Assembly: GCF_023101765.2 (NCBI RefSeq)
Contig: NC_064214.1
Location: 12,530,001-12,594,000 of the forward strand
Length of the DNA: 64,000 nt
From: Spodoptera frugiperda
Lineage: Eukaryota; Arthropoda; Insecta; Lepidoptera; Noctuidae
Reading direction: 5' to 3'
Numbering within the stretch: the stretch's first letter is position 1; each line of letters begins with the position of its first letter. The notes under the pieces were generated by a model. It saw nothing but the letters and a program-made list of their open reading frames with translations. It searched no databases and was not told the DNA's origin. The position numbers were made by a program, and so were the translations under genes. Positions 37,781-51,400 of the stretch are shown here, piece after piece.

Positions 37781-40700
37781 TTACTCGCCCCTTTGGTAAA
37801 ACACCGCAAACACTGAGTATGTCATTCTTGCCACCTGCAATTAATAAAAATATATATATAACTTCATATCTGATTTTGAAAATTTTTAGGCTTAGGTTCA
37901 TCTGTAATATCCGTGTTAGTGTACTTATATTAAATTTTATCAAAATCGGTTCATTACTTTGTAAATTCTTAACGTACAGACAAACAAATCAACTTTTTGC
38001 TGCTTTTACGATGTAGATACATTAAATTGTTTCGCAATTAGGTAACCAGCAAAAACACGTGCGTGATATAATTTCAAAAAAAGACATTGAAATCGTATTT
38101 TTATTACTTACAGATACGAAAGTTTCATACGACAAGTCTTGAATACCAAACGCCTTGAGGATGAGAGGTTTTTGCGCCTGCGTACAACCTATGATCACCA
38201 GTTTTCGAATGTCATGGTCCCTCTCAATGTCACAGAGGTGCCAACCGCAGTAAAACATAGCACTTGACAGCAAAGAGGCCTGGGAAAAAGAATTTTATTT
38301 ACCGTTTTAGTGTATACATTAGGAATATAGCAATTTTGTTTAATTAATTTGTACTGAAAATCACAAATGACAGAAATTTAAGAATCAATCATGCGCTTTA
38401 GATGCATACAAATATTCCCATTATATTAAATTATTTTATCAAATAATTTACACCTTTGCCGATTTTCAAGAACTTTATTTCAACGGTTGTTCGCAAAAAC
38501 GAATATTCTATGTCCATTTTCAACATTTCACATAAAAATCATTGTTATAGTCATAAAACAATGCCTAGATTTATTTGTGTTTGCAGAACAGTTAGGTTAG
38601 ATCGGTTTAGTTCGATGAATTGTATCTGGAGTATGCAAATATTATGCATTTTTTGTTAAAAAAAAGTTACTTCAGTTTCTAATTAAATCTACGATATTAG
38701 GAAAAATGTACTATCTCTCCTTTCTCCTAGCCTTTTTCCAAATAAAATGGACTCACAACTGACATTTCATATTTTACTGATTAGCAAAATGTACAAAATA
38801 TCTATGATTATCCTCAATGATTTTTTAGCTTCTATTTTCCCGTATCATCATCTACTATTAGTTTTTCTTTTTGCAAAAGACATTCGTTGAAATTTTCCAG
38901 TACCAAAATAAACATTCTTTTAAAAGAAGTTAATATACCTACAAGAGGCTGTGAAACCCGTTCGTTTCAAACGTTTTTACGTTGAAAAACGTTTCTAATT
39001 CATATAATATTCAGAGCATGTATTCACGTACCTATTTTGTATCGAGCCAATAGTCCGGCTAAAAACGACAGGATAAAGCTCTCGTATTGAAATAAACCTT
39101 TGTAAACTTGAAAAAACCGTTCCGATTCCAGTTATAGTGATATTGAGAGGTAGGGCCCAATATAACGCCTTGAGGGACGCCTTATTTTGTATTGCAAATA
39201 CATTCCACATCTTATTGTAAAAGTTTAATAGAAATGGCTTAAATATTTACCTGATAAGTAACTTCTCCAGCATTCCACAAATTCAGTGCCAGTAATAAGA
39301 AAAGTGAGCTGACGAATGTATACGTCATAAACGCATTAGTTAAATCCAAATGAGGAGAAAGCTAGAATCAATAAAATAAGATTGAAGTAATCAATAAAAA
39401 CTACCATATAGGATCGAAAAACGTACAACGTACATACATATAAGTTATCTAGATAATCCACATAAATAATGGTAATACTTCAAAAAATATTAAGGAACAT
39501 GTTGTAAACACATTATAAGAAGATTTAACACAGAAAGTTACATCAAAAAGGTTTTACGTACCGCTAAACGTAGCAAAAGTAACACGGCGACGGCAGAACT
39601 TTCGCACACTTGAAGTGACATTATTATTCCGAAAACACGATGTATCTCGTCTGCTAAACTAAACAACGTACATTACATACATTACACAGGGCTTTTAGTT
39701 ACACGAAAAATCTAAATACAAAATCGTGGTTAACTCCAAATTGTTGTTCTATTCGAAAAAACATCTCACGTTTCTTTGATATTTTTTTACATTAGCAATG
39801 CATGTGTTTTACTTTTATAGGTTTTTGGATAGATTGGTAGCAGTTTACAGTAATGTCAAATAATAGTTCCAATAAAATTTACACGAAAACAAACAATAAA
39901 ATCCAATAGTGTAAGACCATTAATTACGTCGACGCTAAATCCTGTTTATTCCTTGCTGGCGAACAATAGGTGCGCTGAATAGTACAATAACAAAAGTTAA
40001 ACAAAAGAACTTAAGAACAGAACTTACTACAGAAGTTTCTGATGCATCCGAATACCTTCCAAACATCCAGCTTTTAGTTTGTCTATTGCTTCCCGTTTGT
40101 TCATTACTTTTATATTACTATCGAACTCTGACCGTATCCGTTCGAAATGATGGCACAGAGTAATAAACTTGTAAGTCATGGTGATCAAATGCGTGATTGG
40201 CATGCAGTCGGCAGACATCATCGGTAGCATCATGTACAGCCATGTTATGTAGAAAAATATTCGAAAAAACAGTGCTACAGCGGAGTTGTCATCGTAAACT
40301 GGTAGATATGTGACCACGGTATAAAAAGGGGCCCCTGGAAACGCACAGATAGAGTAAAGAGTTTACGATTATCGTTGATCTGGTTGCCCGGATGATAACA
40401 TGAACGTGACTTTAAGTTGGTTGCATAGTAATAATAAATATGATTCAGTGCAGGGACAAGTATGTATGTATGCATGGCTAAGAAACTTAACATAAAACAC
40501 TGTATGAATATGAATAGAAAAAAAGCTAGTGGTATTTTCTTTGAGCACTCTTTTAGATAATGTGAAAAAATATATAGGAACAAACCTTCAACGATCGACC
40601 TTCTAGCACTTTCGATTCCATACGCTGAGAGAGACAGGTAAACAGAGATAACGTACAGCCATATACCAACTGTCACTTTACGATATTGTTTTCGCATAAC

Positions 40701-41039
40701 ATAATCCTCTTCATAGCCTGCTCCGACATTAGCCATTTCATAGTTTAATTTCCTTATAGATTTTTTGTGATATAAAAGGAGAAACATCTTAGTGAGAACA
40801 ATGTTGTGTATAGCAGCGAACATAACTGCTGAATTCTTTTCCACTCCGGGAAAGTTGCCGAACAATGCGGCGAGATTTTCAAGGAAAATCATGGTGGTGT
40901 AAATCGAGAATGTTACTACGCTGTACATATAATAAGGGATTGTCTCATGGTAGATATCTTCGTACCAGCAATTCCCAGCTCCGGCGTAATACACATACTT
41001 ACAAACTGTTATCAGTAAAGTTCTAGTATTTAGTGGCAT
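37781..41039 (-). CDS. Odorant receptor (insect 7tm_6 family), complete, six exons
   Basis: Exons on the minus strand are 41039-40586, 40334-40028, 39658-39562, 39361-39251, 38279-38112 and 37834-37781. All junctions are GT-AG, the phases agree, and together they give 396 codons plus TAA. The ATG at 41039 is the first in the frame; an in-frame TAA lies a few codons upstream. The product has several hydrophobic segments and the typical family features: SVYLSLSAYGIESARRSIVE before the first junction, TYLPVYDD after it, LNLWNAGEVTYQ ending exon 4, AQKPLILKAFGI in exon 5 and MTYSVFAVFYQ near the C-terminus. Family members form ligand-gated cation channels with the Orco co-receptor in olfactory neuron membranes; the ligand cannot be inferred. 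Length is normal for the family and no frame break is seen. Intron 5 carries a degenerate repeat. A gustatory receptor is less likely given the C-terminal motifs. I do not assign an OR number. Confidence 0.93.
37930..38002 (+). mobile_element. Degenerate copy of the same repeat, in odorant receptor intron 5
   Basis: AAATTTTATCAAAATCGGTT and AACGTACAGACAAACAAATC match the middle and 3' part of the repeat at 11404-11580. It lies between exons 5 and 6 of the receptor, antisense to it. Confidence 0.45.
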
Positions 41040-42416
41040 GATCTTTACCTCAAATATTACTTAGAATATATTTTATCAAATTAGGTTCTCAACACTTCTC
41101 TACCACGCGAAGTTAAAACGTTATATGATACAACGAAAACAAAACGTTAATCAAGGCAACGTTAATTAGAAATAGTTACAGTAATTGAACGTGTTTCACG
41201 AAAACAACAAAGACCATTATACGAAAGTAATATTTAATATGGAGGGAATAGAAAAAGCCTGTACAAGTTACCTTTAATTAGTACCGCCAGCTAGTAACGA
41301 ATGTAAAAGTATTGAAATATTCATTGTTATTAATGAACCTTCTTGTTTAACTCGAAAATTGAGAAAGTTCGCCGACTAGGCGACTGTTATAACATATTGT
41401 TTATGATTAATTAATTACTTAACTAATTAATTTGAAGAGCGTTATATGAGTATATTTTATTGCTGAACGTAGCAGGCGTATAAACGTTGATTGCTACTTT
41501 ATACTCGATATCATAAACGGCGCAAGGTCTAATTTCATTTGAATCAAACGTAAACATTATTCACGCCTGTATTTTCCCAAGCAGGTAGGCTGTGGCACAT
41601 ACATTTTGATAGTTATATTTGTTTACGTACTGCATTTCTTTCGGTGCAAGACTCGAAATATTTCTGCCTTCCGTACGACTATTAAACATTTCAAAAGGAG
41701 TAAATAATAACACTATATATCTACCTATCTCATTAACCCTTGGTATACTTACACAATGTGTTTTCTATTTTGTCTTATATACCAACATACGAGAGGTTAA
41801 TTTCCGCATTATTGAATGTTAATATACAAAAATTCTTAAGGTTCAAACGTATGTTTACTTACAAAATGCATACAATGTGAACTTGATATTGATTTATTAC
41901 AAAATAATACACATAATTTTGACTGTATTTATTACACATAAGTTTGAGTTAAACTAGTTTAAAATAAATACATCGTATATTAAGATCACGTGTAAATGTC
42001 GCTTATATCAAAAGTACTGAATGTCAGCTGTCTCGTTAACACGAGATACGAGTAAAGGGAAAATATATACAAACATATGTGTATATGTATACAATACTTA
42101 CGATAACATTACGTAGGTTGGGTACATAAATAAGTTTTATTTTTATTCCATATTACATAAGTTATTTGTACTGTTTTGTTCAATTAATTGAGTTGATATT
42201 GTGATTTTCTTTCAGCAAATCTTTAGATCATCATCATCAATATATGGCAATTTCTTTTATTATTTTTTTCTTTGTATAATTGGTTACTGTAATTTCACTT
42301 TTTGTATAAAACGATCGTGCTTCTTCGATCTTTTCCTAGCATCCTTGATCAGTTTCGGGCGTTACTCGAAAACTTTGGTGGTATATTTAAAAATTTTTTG
42401 GCCTAAAATAGTACAT

Positions 42417-42458
42417 ATTTTTTTTACATAAATAATACATTATTTATGTAAAAAAAAT
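42417..42458. repeat. Perfect inverted repeat, 20-base arms, 2-base spacer
   Basis: The arm at 42417-42436 (A, eight T, ACATAAATAAT) is exactly complementary to 42439-42458, separated by AC. It can form a long hairpin or cruciform. It lies 1.4 kb upstream of the odorant receptor start codon. Origin unknown. Confidence 0.85.
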
Positions 42459-42839
42459 ACAGAAATTTATTTAATTGGACATTGTGACACAAGCTCTTAT
42501 AATAATAACATTAGGTACGTTTGACTTCTATTTCCTGAAAACAAAATTGCGAAAATATTTCTATTTTCATATAATTCTCTCCCAGTAGTATTGGCTATTG
42601 GCTTCAAGTTGCCTTGCTATTTCTATTTAAATAGTACACCGAACTGTTGTGAAATTCAGGGAATTCATTCAGCTATACCAAGAAAAGACGAATCCCTGAC
42701 CTCTTTACATGGAACTCAAGGTATGAAGCCACAGTGGTATTATGGTCGTTACCTTTCATATTTTCTCAAGAGAAATTCTTTATCAAAATATTTATGTAAA
42801 ATAAACGTTGCCCCTTTGAACAATAAAAAAAAAAAAAAA

Positions 42840-44640
42840 AATAAAAATTGTTTATTTCACAAACATTTGGAAATACACTATAACATAATTTTTTACAATG
42901 CAAATGTTATTAATTTATCGCTGCATTAAGTACAGTGTTGATGTGAACTCTGGTACCCATGTTAAGATTTAACTTGTGTTATGGGTACCAGCGCTCTCAC
43001 ATTAAGTTTGCTCTTAGACAATTACATTACAGTAGTTAGTAGTCAGTTACCATAGAAGGTGGCGGATGTCAGTGATTCCAATCTATTTATTTATATATAT
43101 TTATATTTATTTATTTCCACAAGAGCCTGTTTGTGTGTTGTGTATGTTATGTATGTTTGTTTGTTTGTTATGTATGTTAGTTGTGTTGTGTTTGCTGTGT
43201 GTAGTATGTATGAATGGTGTTAGCGCGAGAATATGTGAGAGAGGTAGTGTGAGTTTATGCGTTTGTCAAGTATTGTTGTTTTAGAGTATTGATAATATGA
43301 GTAGGTCTTCGGTCTCAGCATAAGTTTTGAGCATGAGCCATTTGATGACTATATTTTTACATGCATGTTTGCAGAGAGGGTATATGTTACAGTGTTCGTT
43401 CAGGATGTTATAAAGATGGCTTCCAATGACCCTATAATGACGACTAGCCAGAGTAGTTCTAAAGCGTTCCACCGGACATACCTTATATGATCGCCGTTTT
43501 TTTGTTCCTCCCTTCTCATATAGCAATGTAGTGTGTTTTCTTAGAACTGTTTGGAGCACAAACAGCTGACGTACAGTAAGAATTTGACATTCATCATAGA
43601 GTACTGACGTTGGGTATCTAAACGGTTTTCTTGTCATTACTTTTAGTACAGCTCTTTGTGCTCGTTCCAATTCCAAGAAGCTGGTTTTTGCCGCACCACC
43701 CCACACGGAAATGCAATAGCCTAGTATGGACTGACAAAGAGCAAAATAAATTGTTTTTAGTATTTTAGTGTCAGCTGATAATCTAAGTTTTTTAAAAATA
43801 TAAATTAATTTTCGTACACGCGACTTCAGATTTCCTAAATGATATTTCCAATTAAGGTGGCTATCTATATACACTCCGAGATATTTGATAGTGTCAGCTC
43901 TGGTTAGAGTTGGACAATCGCAGAGCGAGTAGGGAGCGGTGGTTGTGCAAGAATGAGCCTTGAGTACAAGGGATTCTGATGAAGGTTGGTTGGAGGATGT
44001 TAATGAAAAAGTCAGGTATGTGGTCTTTGTTAGGTTTAAAGTTAAAAGATTATCAGCCAACCAGTTCATCACATTACCAAGTGCCTGTTCTGCAAGTGCA
44101 ATAGTTGAACGCCAGTTACTGTCATGGATAATCAAGGCTGTGTCATCGGCATAGGTAAATATTGAACAGTTTGGAAGACTAAGTTTACAGAGGGAGTTAA
44201 TATAAGCCAGAAACAGAGTGGGGCCCAAAACCGAACCCTGAGGCACCCCGAAAGCAAGGGAAGTGTCGTCACTTACAAACGAATCAATCTTGACGCACTG
44301 AGTTCTGTCTGAAAGGTAGTCTTTGAAAATTTCCAAGGTATGACCACGTATACCCATTCCTTCCAGTTTTGTTAAGAGGTGGGGAACAGAGACGGTATCA
44401 AAGGCCTTGGTTAGGTCTAGAAAGATACCTACGCACTTTTTCTGGTTATCCAGTTTATCCACAATATGATCGACAAGTGATGCCACCGCGTCTTCCGTGG
44501 ATTTTCTAGCTCTAAAGCCAAATTGATTTGGCGCTAATATGTGGCGATGTTCTAAGAAGCTAACTAGACGGGAGTTAAGTATCTTCTCTAGCACTTTGGA
44601 TAAAACTGACAACAGTTATTGGAAAGACAACTATGGAACA
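42840..44640 (-). mobile_element. 5'-truncated non-LTR retrotransposon (LINE)
   Basis: The element consists of the reverse transcriptase frame 44612-43281 and about 440 bases of 3' UTR. The UTR contains a hairpin whose arms TGGTACCCAT and ATGGGTACCA lie at 42952-42961 and around 42979-42991 on the plus strand. It ends near AATAAACAATTTTTATTTTTT on the minus strand. No endonuclease region is present upstream, so this is a 5'-truncated copy. It sits 1.8 kb upstream of the odorant receptor start, in the same orientation. Confidence 0.8.
43281..44612 (-). pseudogene. LINE reverse transcriptase, open but truncated at the N-terminus
   Basis: An uninterrupted 443-codon frame opens without an ATG (first codon TTG). 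It contains reverse transcriptase motifs in order: FLDLTKAFDT (residues 64-73, catalytic Asp), GVPQGSVLGP (122-131) and the catalytic YADD box (154-157). The thumb and C-terminal region typical of insect LINEs follow (KYLGVYIDSHLNWKYH). An in-frame stop lies directly upstream of the TTG, while homologous-looking sequence there seems to be in another frame, so a frameshift plus truncation is likely. The absence of stops over 1.3 kb suggests a fairly young insertion. The clade (CR1-like or Jockey-like) cannot be fixed without a tree. Confidence 0.85.
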
Positions 44641-44773
44641 TGAGGTTTTCGATTACCGGAATTAATTATGTTATGATTAGTTTTAGATTTTGATAACTAT
44701 TGACAGCAATCCTTGCTTCAAGCAAACAGGTGTCTTCCGATTTTCAAACTTCGGTAGTAATGTTACTTGGTAT

Positions 44774-44912
44774 ACCCGGAGCTGCCGACTGCCTAGTGGT
44801 TTGCCGGGGCTGAAGCAGGAGTAGGAACGGGGTGGTTTTTAGTCAGTAAGAGCCCCTTTCGTTGTCCAAAGGCGGGAGAAGACATTAGATGACTTTCGCC
44901 CCACAAAAAAAA
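44774..44912 (+). mobile_element. Repeat family A, copy 5
   Basis: It runs from ACCCGGAGCTGCCGACTGCC through GGAACGGGGTGGTTTTTAGT to a terminal A run. 5'-truncated copy just outside the LINE at 42840-44640. Confidence 0.7.
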
Positions 44913-47900
44913 ATATTACTAGGTATATATCAGTGTAGTTGCTTTTTTCGAAGAAAACTATCTGATTATTCTATTACATAATTATAGAAAACAATATTAA
45001 ATAATAAAAAGCCCTAGCCCGAGCACTTGTCACAAACAAACACCTACTTCAATAAAATTCGTACTTGCACTAAAATTAAAACCATCCCTGTTTACTGCTT
45101 AGCTGTTAAAGCTCCATGCTCTGTAAACGAGACACTTTCCTTCTGTAAAATGAATTCATCGACTTAAATAAAGCAAGTAACGACCTTCGCAACCGACCCA
45201 CATTTAACACGTACAGTAAAGCGTAGGGTCTTTTAATTGACCCGTTACGAAACCTCTAAGTATCCTTAGTGTAGGCTCACACGGAAAAACACTTAGTACT
45301 CGCCACTATATTAAGGCACCTGATCACGTAGGCGGAAATCTGCCTGACCAATAATACACCTTTACCCTTTACCTAATTTGTATTCAACGCGAACACACGA
45401 ACCCGGCAAGGATTACAAAACTGTATTCGGGAAGAGACTGTAAACAGCTTTCGCCCCTTTATTGGTGCTAGTTCCAGTTTTCAAGTGGTGCTATATTGAA
45501 AACTATGTCCTCAACGAGACTCGCTTTTATGATGCTAATCTTTAAAGCTATATAACTTTAAACAATAAAAACAATCAAGATTCGGAGAAAAACAAGTTGG
45601 TTTTACTACTGTTTCTAAGCAACTTGAAGTTGAATTATTGGTAAAGTAGTAATAGGTACCTATCGACCTAAGCACAAACGTAAAATATTTTAAGAAGTAT
45701 TTTATACCTTACCCTATCACAATGACGTCATTGGAAACTGATGATTATGTACAATTGAAGTCCAATAATTCAGGTAATAACTCAAAAGAAACTCATTGTA
45801 ACAACAAAGCACCTAAAGCAAAAAACAAACTTTACCATATACAAAAAATGGCATTGTAGGTTAACAAATACCGCAATTGTGTAGTGGCTATTGGAATTCC
45901 TCTATATTTTATCTATTACAGGGGCTATCGAACGGGGCTAAGCCGAGTGGGCTCGCCGCATGGATCGGCACAGTTCTGTGCAGATCAAACTGGGCGTGTG
46001 GAAATAAACTTGTTTAAATATTTATACCTATTCGCGTTTTGATTGTTGCTAGGATTTGTACATTCAGGTAACATTTGGACCCGTCAAAATGGTTGTGTTG
46101 CTAATATTTGGGCTCAAATTCTTCATATTGTAACAAGAGCTGTTGAAGAGACTGTATTGACTATAGTTACTGGAGAATGAAGTGACTTATGATTCTGTAA
46201 AATGGCTATGATCTTCCACTTATCCTCTTTTCACCCACACAGCAAGTTACTAAGAGCCAACACAATACATTCACGTTGATTATGATTGTGGTTATCACTT
46301 ATTTAGAAAATCGATATTATAGACATGCCTGTACAATACATCACTGTACTCAATAACATTGACAATTTGTGAAGGTTCTTGGATAGTTCACAATGGCAGT
46401 ATATTTGCACAAGCAACGTTTAGCGGTCCACAAAACTATTAATAGTCGACTCTCCACAAAAAATACAAACACAAAATTCCTACAAAGAGAGACACGAATA
46501 AAATATAATATTTATATTGAATTTCATTGAGAACGGGCCTCGTAAACAAACATGGCAAAGAATAATGCCTCAACAAAATTTGCTTCACCAACATCTTGTT
46601 TCAATAAGATAATCTACGTTTTTATACAGCACTGCTTTTGTAAACAATTTACTCAGTTGTTTATGTAAAGAGTCTTAGTACACAGTTTTGTACACAAAGG
46701 GGTATGGATCGAGAGATATCGATGTCGGCTTGGGATTTCAATTCAAAGATATTTAGAGAGTTCGAACATATCCCAACCGGGCGCCTATTCATTGTAAAGT
46801 TATAAATCACTGCGCACGAACGGGATACAGGTTTAATTCAACCAGTGTCGGTGGTACACCACTACCTATTGGTCAGGCGATTGATTACAGAATGTATCAC
46901 AAAAGAAAATATATTGTCAGTAGAAAAAGAAAGAAATTGTAGGTAATGTGTATTTCTGTTTTTATTTTGTATTGTGGTTTATTGTCTTAATCTGTATCTG
47001 GCGTGTATTAAACAAACTTAAACTCTATTACAATGGCTTAGTGGTGAAAAATAACTAAACAATCCACATGAATAATGTAACTTAAAGTTAAGATAAATAA
47101 TGTAGCTGCATTTGCAATTAGCAACGTCTTTAACCAAAACGAAAACCAAATTACAAATCAACCGCAGATGTTTAAAACGAGATTACAAGATTTACCATCC
47201 ACTTAAAATAAAGGGCTTTTAAAACAATTTATTTAAATAACACTTGAAATACATAAATTAGCATTATCGCCAGCACAAATACTTAAGGTCTAAAGTCGTT
47301 TGTTTAGCATATTAGACTTTCAATGTAATCCCTAAGCTAAGTGGATATTTATTTGGCAAAATGCTTCAAAGGCCTTATTAGCCAGAACGTTTGATGTAGG
47401 TTCGTAGAATGTTTTTTGCCATACATATTGAATGAATTATTTGAATAAGTATTACTTAGGAATTTTTCTACCTCGTTCGTATGTAAACAATTGTTATCAC
47501 GATGGATTCCTGTATAAAAAGAGCTGATGTTTTTATTTGCTATGCTACGTGGCTTTCATCGTGAAACGGGATAAAAATGTGTTGATTGCGTTAATCCACG
47601 CTACAAATTATCAGTTAATTGTTTGGTAAATTTCCAATAACATATACATTGGTTATTATATACTTAAATCTAGGGGTTATATCTAACCATGCAACTTCTG
47701 TAAGCTTGAATCTATGGTAGAAACAACCATGATACCACCGGAACACTGAAGTCTAGCGTATCCCGCGACGAAGATTTTACTTAAATTAGAAGATATTATT
47801 AGACACAGAAAAAGAAACGATAATTTCCACTTCCCTCGGTGAATTTAATTCAATAGTAACTATAGAATAACGACGCAAAACAACACATTTCCTATCACAC

Positions 47901-48243
47901 ATTAAATCCATCGGAAAGCATTTAATGAGCGATAATTCTCTTTAGCACGAAGATTTACTTTCTCCACAAGAATAGTTAGGTGAGATAGGCCAGTAAGAGG
48001 CCACCCGATACTACAATATATCAATGAGAGGTTCCCAAAGGATGGAGCGGTGGGTCACGTATCACAAGTGTTTTTCGAACCCCAACATTATCTGAAGGTG
48101 AGAGAAAGTTCACTTACATAAACTTATAACGGTATCCCATATTATTAACTATTACGTCTGTTTTGATGTTTGTGTAAGAAACGTTGGTGAGTTGAAAATC
48201 GTATGGTTCTTTAGGTTGAAGCGGTGTGGAGTTAAAATTATTG
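44913..48243. other. Intergenic, no gene seen
   Basis: AT-rich, no recognised element. A GC-rich patch at 45920-46005 includes a small hairpin (GCACAG, TT, CTGTGC). Confidence 0.5.
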
Positions 48244-48490
48244 TGCTTTTTCACCAGAGATGTGCTATGCTACGTTGTTATGGATGCGTTTGGCTTCCAC
48301 CAATCATATTCATTGGTACTAGTGGAAATGGACTCAGCTAAGTTATGTTTTTTATTTGGAAAGATGCGTGCTATGGATATGTGCGATCGATGACTTCCCT
48401 ACTATCGATACATCGCATGCTCAAACTGCGCAAGCTACTTTCTCGCACAGCTACTTTGAGACGGCGCATCTTCATGGCACATCTTACTCG
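48244..48490. mobile_element. Second, partial copy of the Harbinger-like MITE, inverted
   Basis: It shares ACCAGAGATGTGCTATGCTACG, the AATGGACTCAGCTAAG segment and the ATCGATACATCG segment with the copy at 4108-4427, in the opposite orientation. The outer GGG and the far terminal repeat are eroded, so the right border is approximate. Confidence 0.6.
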
Positions 48491-51400
48491 CACAGCATTC
48501 AATCGAATTAAAAAAAATACCCAATAACTGATAGTTTTAGTATAATAAAAGAAAATTTTAATCATCAAAATGGAGACTTTCAATCTAAATTAAATCAACA
48601 AAGAGATTACATTAGAATCCATTCATAATAATGAATGAAATTACTATCGATTAGAGTGTTGAGCAAACGGTATGGAAAATTAACCGATATTGGTTGTAAT
48701 TGCATTACTATTGAATGGACGAGACAAAGCTAACAAACTGACCCGGCTTGGCTAGATGGAATTCCGGGAAGGGGTACAATATTACTAAGTACTATTGAAA
48801 CTACTCGCATTTCCTCAAACATTCGATATCCGTTGAAAACAATAAAGTATTCATTGAATTTAAATAGAATTTTCAATTATTTATCGATTTTGAGTCGATC
48901 GGGTATGGTCATTAGAAAATTATTAGAATGATTTAATTCAGTCTTGCTTCCGTAAGATACTTAAAATACCATTTCTGATTGTCGTTTATGTATTCCACAC
49001 ATTAAAAAAAATTTTTTTAATAACACGAGCCTCCTGTAAAACCATCTGTGTTCGAATCTGTGTAGGTATCTAACCTAACCTATCACCGCTACATTTGTGA
49101 AACTGTAAAGAAACCTCCTGGCCTAGAAATTATTCCTAAACTTTATACCTATTCAGAAACCTCTCAGATAGGTATAAACTTCAAAACTAAGTCTCTAGGG
49201 CACTAACAGAAGATATTTCGCGATATTTGAGAAAATTGGTCGAGATCGATTTCTCAATAAACTTGATACTAGAGTAAGGAGTTCTAAAATACACATTTTA
49301 CCAATATTTTATTGGAAAATCATATACATATATCGGTGATTTACCATTCTTTACTAATTATTATACATATACTAATTTGTAGACATACCGTATGAAGAAA
49401 ATTCAAATGAATTCATTTAAACCACATAGGAGTATTTGTATCAAGTTATATTATGTTGGTGACACGATATAAATAAATATTCACATCAAAACTTCTTAGT
49501 TAGACAAAGCAGACAGAAGTCACATCATTATATCTATCTAGTACCACAGACAAACTTTTTCACAGTTAATTCCAACTTACACAATTTAGCCTGTTATTGT
49601 ATAAGTTTGAGAGAATTAACAAACACTAGTACTACTTCAGATTTTCCAAACTTTACATAGTTTTGCTGTATTTTGGAAGTACCTAACAAAGGCTGAACAA
49701 GAGTTTGATATTATATGTATGAACTGCTTTTAATTGTGGCCAACTTTCCACCGTTGCTTAGCAATTTTACGTAATTGAGACGCGTTGAGTACTATGTTTT
49801 AGCCTTGAAGAATTAATATAGACAGAATCAGGGTATTGTTTTATTTATTTAACACTTTATGTACAAATAAAAAAGACCGGCTTAACGCGGAATGGCATTC
49901 TCTACCAGCCAACCGCAGAGTGGTGCAGAGAAGTGTGACGGTAGGTTTTTCCATTGATTGAAGCGCATTAAGTCTACAAATGACAATTAATTCTCGTCGG
50001 TTGGCAGTTTTATTATCACACGTTTTCAGCCAATTTGTTCGACAACACTATTGGAAACTCGGTTGCTATTCAAGAAAGAAAACCGCAATTTTTAATAGAC
50101 TATTCGTGGTTTGCTTCTGTTTCTGCTTTCGAATCTTATCACATCTTTACAAACACATGGAAAAATATTCAAAGTATTTGACATTCACCGTACGATGTAT
50201 GGGTGCCGCAGAAAGCAACTTGCAATCGAAATGTGCAAACTTTAAACTAATTTAACTTTAAAATAGCTTTTTCCCAGCTCCAACGAAAATATTTTGTCAC
50301 ACAACACCCTTTTTGCATTGTTAATTTCAGAGCATTGTGCTTTTGTTTAGAAAAAAATACGTTTTGGGTTTATTTGATTCGAAGTGTGAGCATTTTAGGG
50401 CTATATGACATTTTTTCTCCATTAAAATTGGAGTGTAATGGCGGGTGTCGCGCGCCACAGGCCAGGCAGACTATAACTCAATAGTAGTGTACGAGCGTTC
50501 CGGCTTATGTTTCGGCCACACATTCGGCTCCCAGTGAAATACGGCCGAAGCTTTGGCCAAATCCCCTGTCATACAAAACACGATCGCGTAAGAACGCGGA
50601 CTGAAAACAATGAAAGTCGGATTTGTGTGATCAAGAAAAATACTTTTGTTAAATAATAGTTTCGAAGAAAAATATCGCTGCGGCAAACATGTACGCAGCA
50701 ATTTTGTGATATTGATAGCGCATAAAGTAAAATTATGAATGTATAGATGTGGCTGGATGATTTCTGGGCCGCTAGCGCATATAGATACCAAGTTTGAATC
50801 TTGTGTGGAGCAAAGAATTGGAGCTATACGGAACCTAGTATCTTGGTAAGACTAAGGGAGTTATTTGTTTACCCATTTGAAACCCATAAACCTCGTAGTA
50901 ACTACTGGTCGTCACATTAAAAGTATTGATGGATACTGCACAGGAAAGATGTTTATAACACGTCAAGTGGCACATTCATCAAATTAGAATATCAGCTATT
51001 CTAAACAAAATCCTAATTCGATTTATTTTGTCAGCTAATCACATTCGTTGATATTAGGTACATGTATATGTATGTCCTAACATAAATTATTTTAGTCAGC
51101 CTTCTAGAAACCGGAGGTTAGAACCCAATAAGCTATTGTTTTTAAGACCATTGGGAATCTGATGCATTGTAAGTAAACAACAGCAAATAAAACAAAGGAT
51201 AAATATTAGTAGTAAAACAGTAACATTAATGAGTATATTCAAACTGAATAGAAGTAAATATCAGAGTTAATAGCAAAGGTGGAAGTGAATATGTGTTGGA
51301 TCATAACTTCGTGAATTCAGAAGCTTTGATACCCTTTCTTAATAGGGTAATACGAGAACCAGAAGATAGGTAAATTTATTCCTTACGATACCGTAAAGAT

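Noticed and set aside
41496..41504. TATAAAG as promoter of the odorant receptor
   Set aside because: It lies about 460 bases before the start codon in AT-rich DNA with no other core element.
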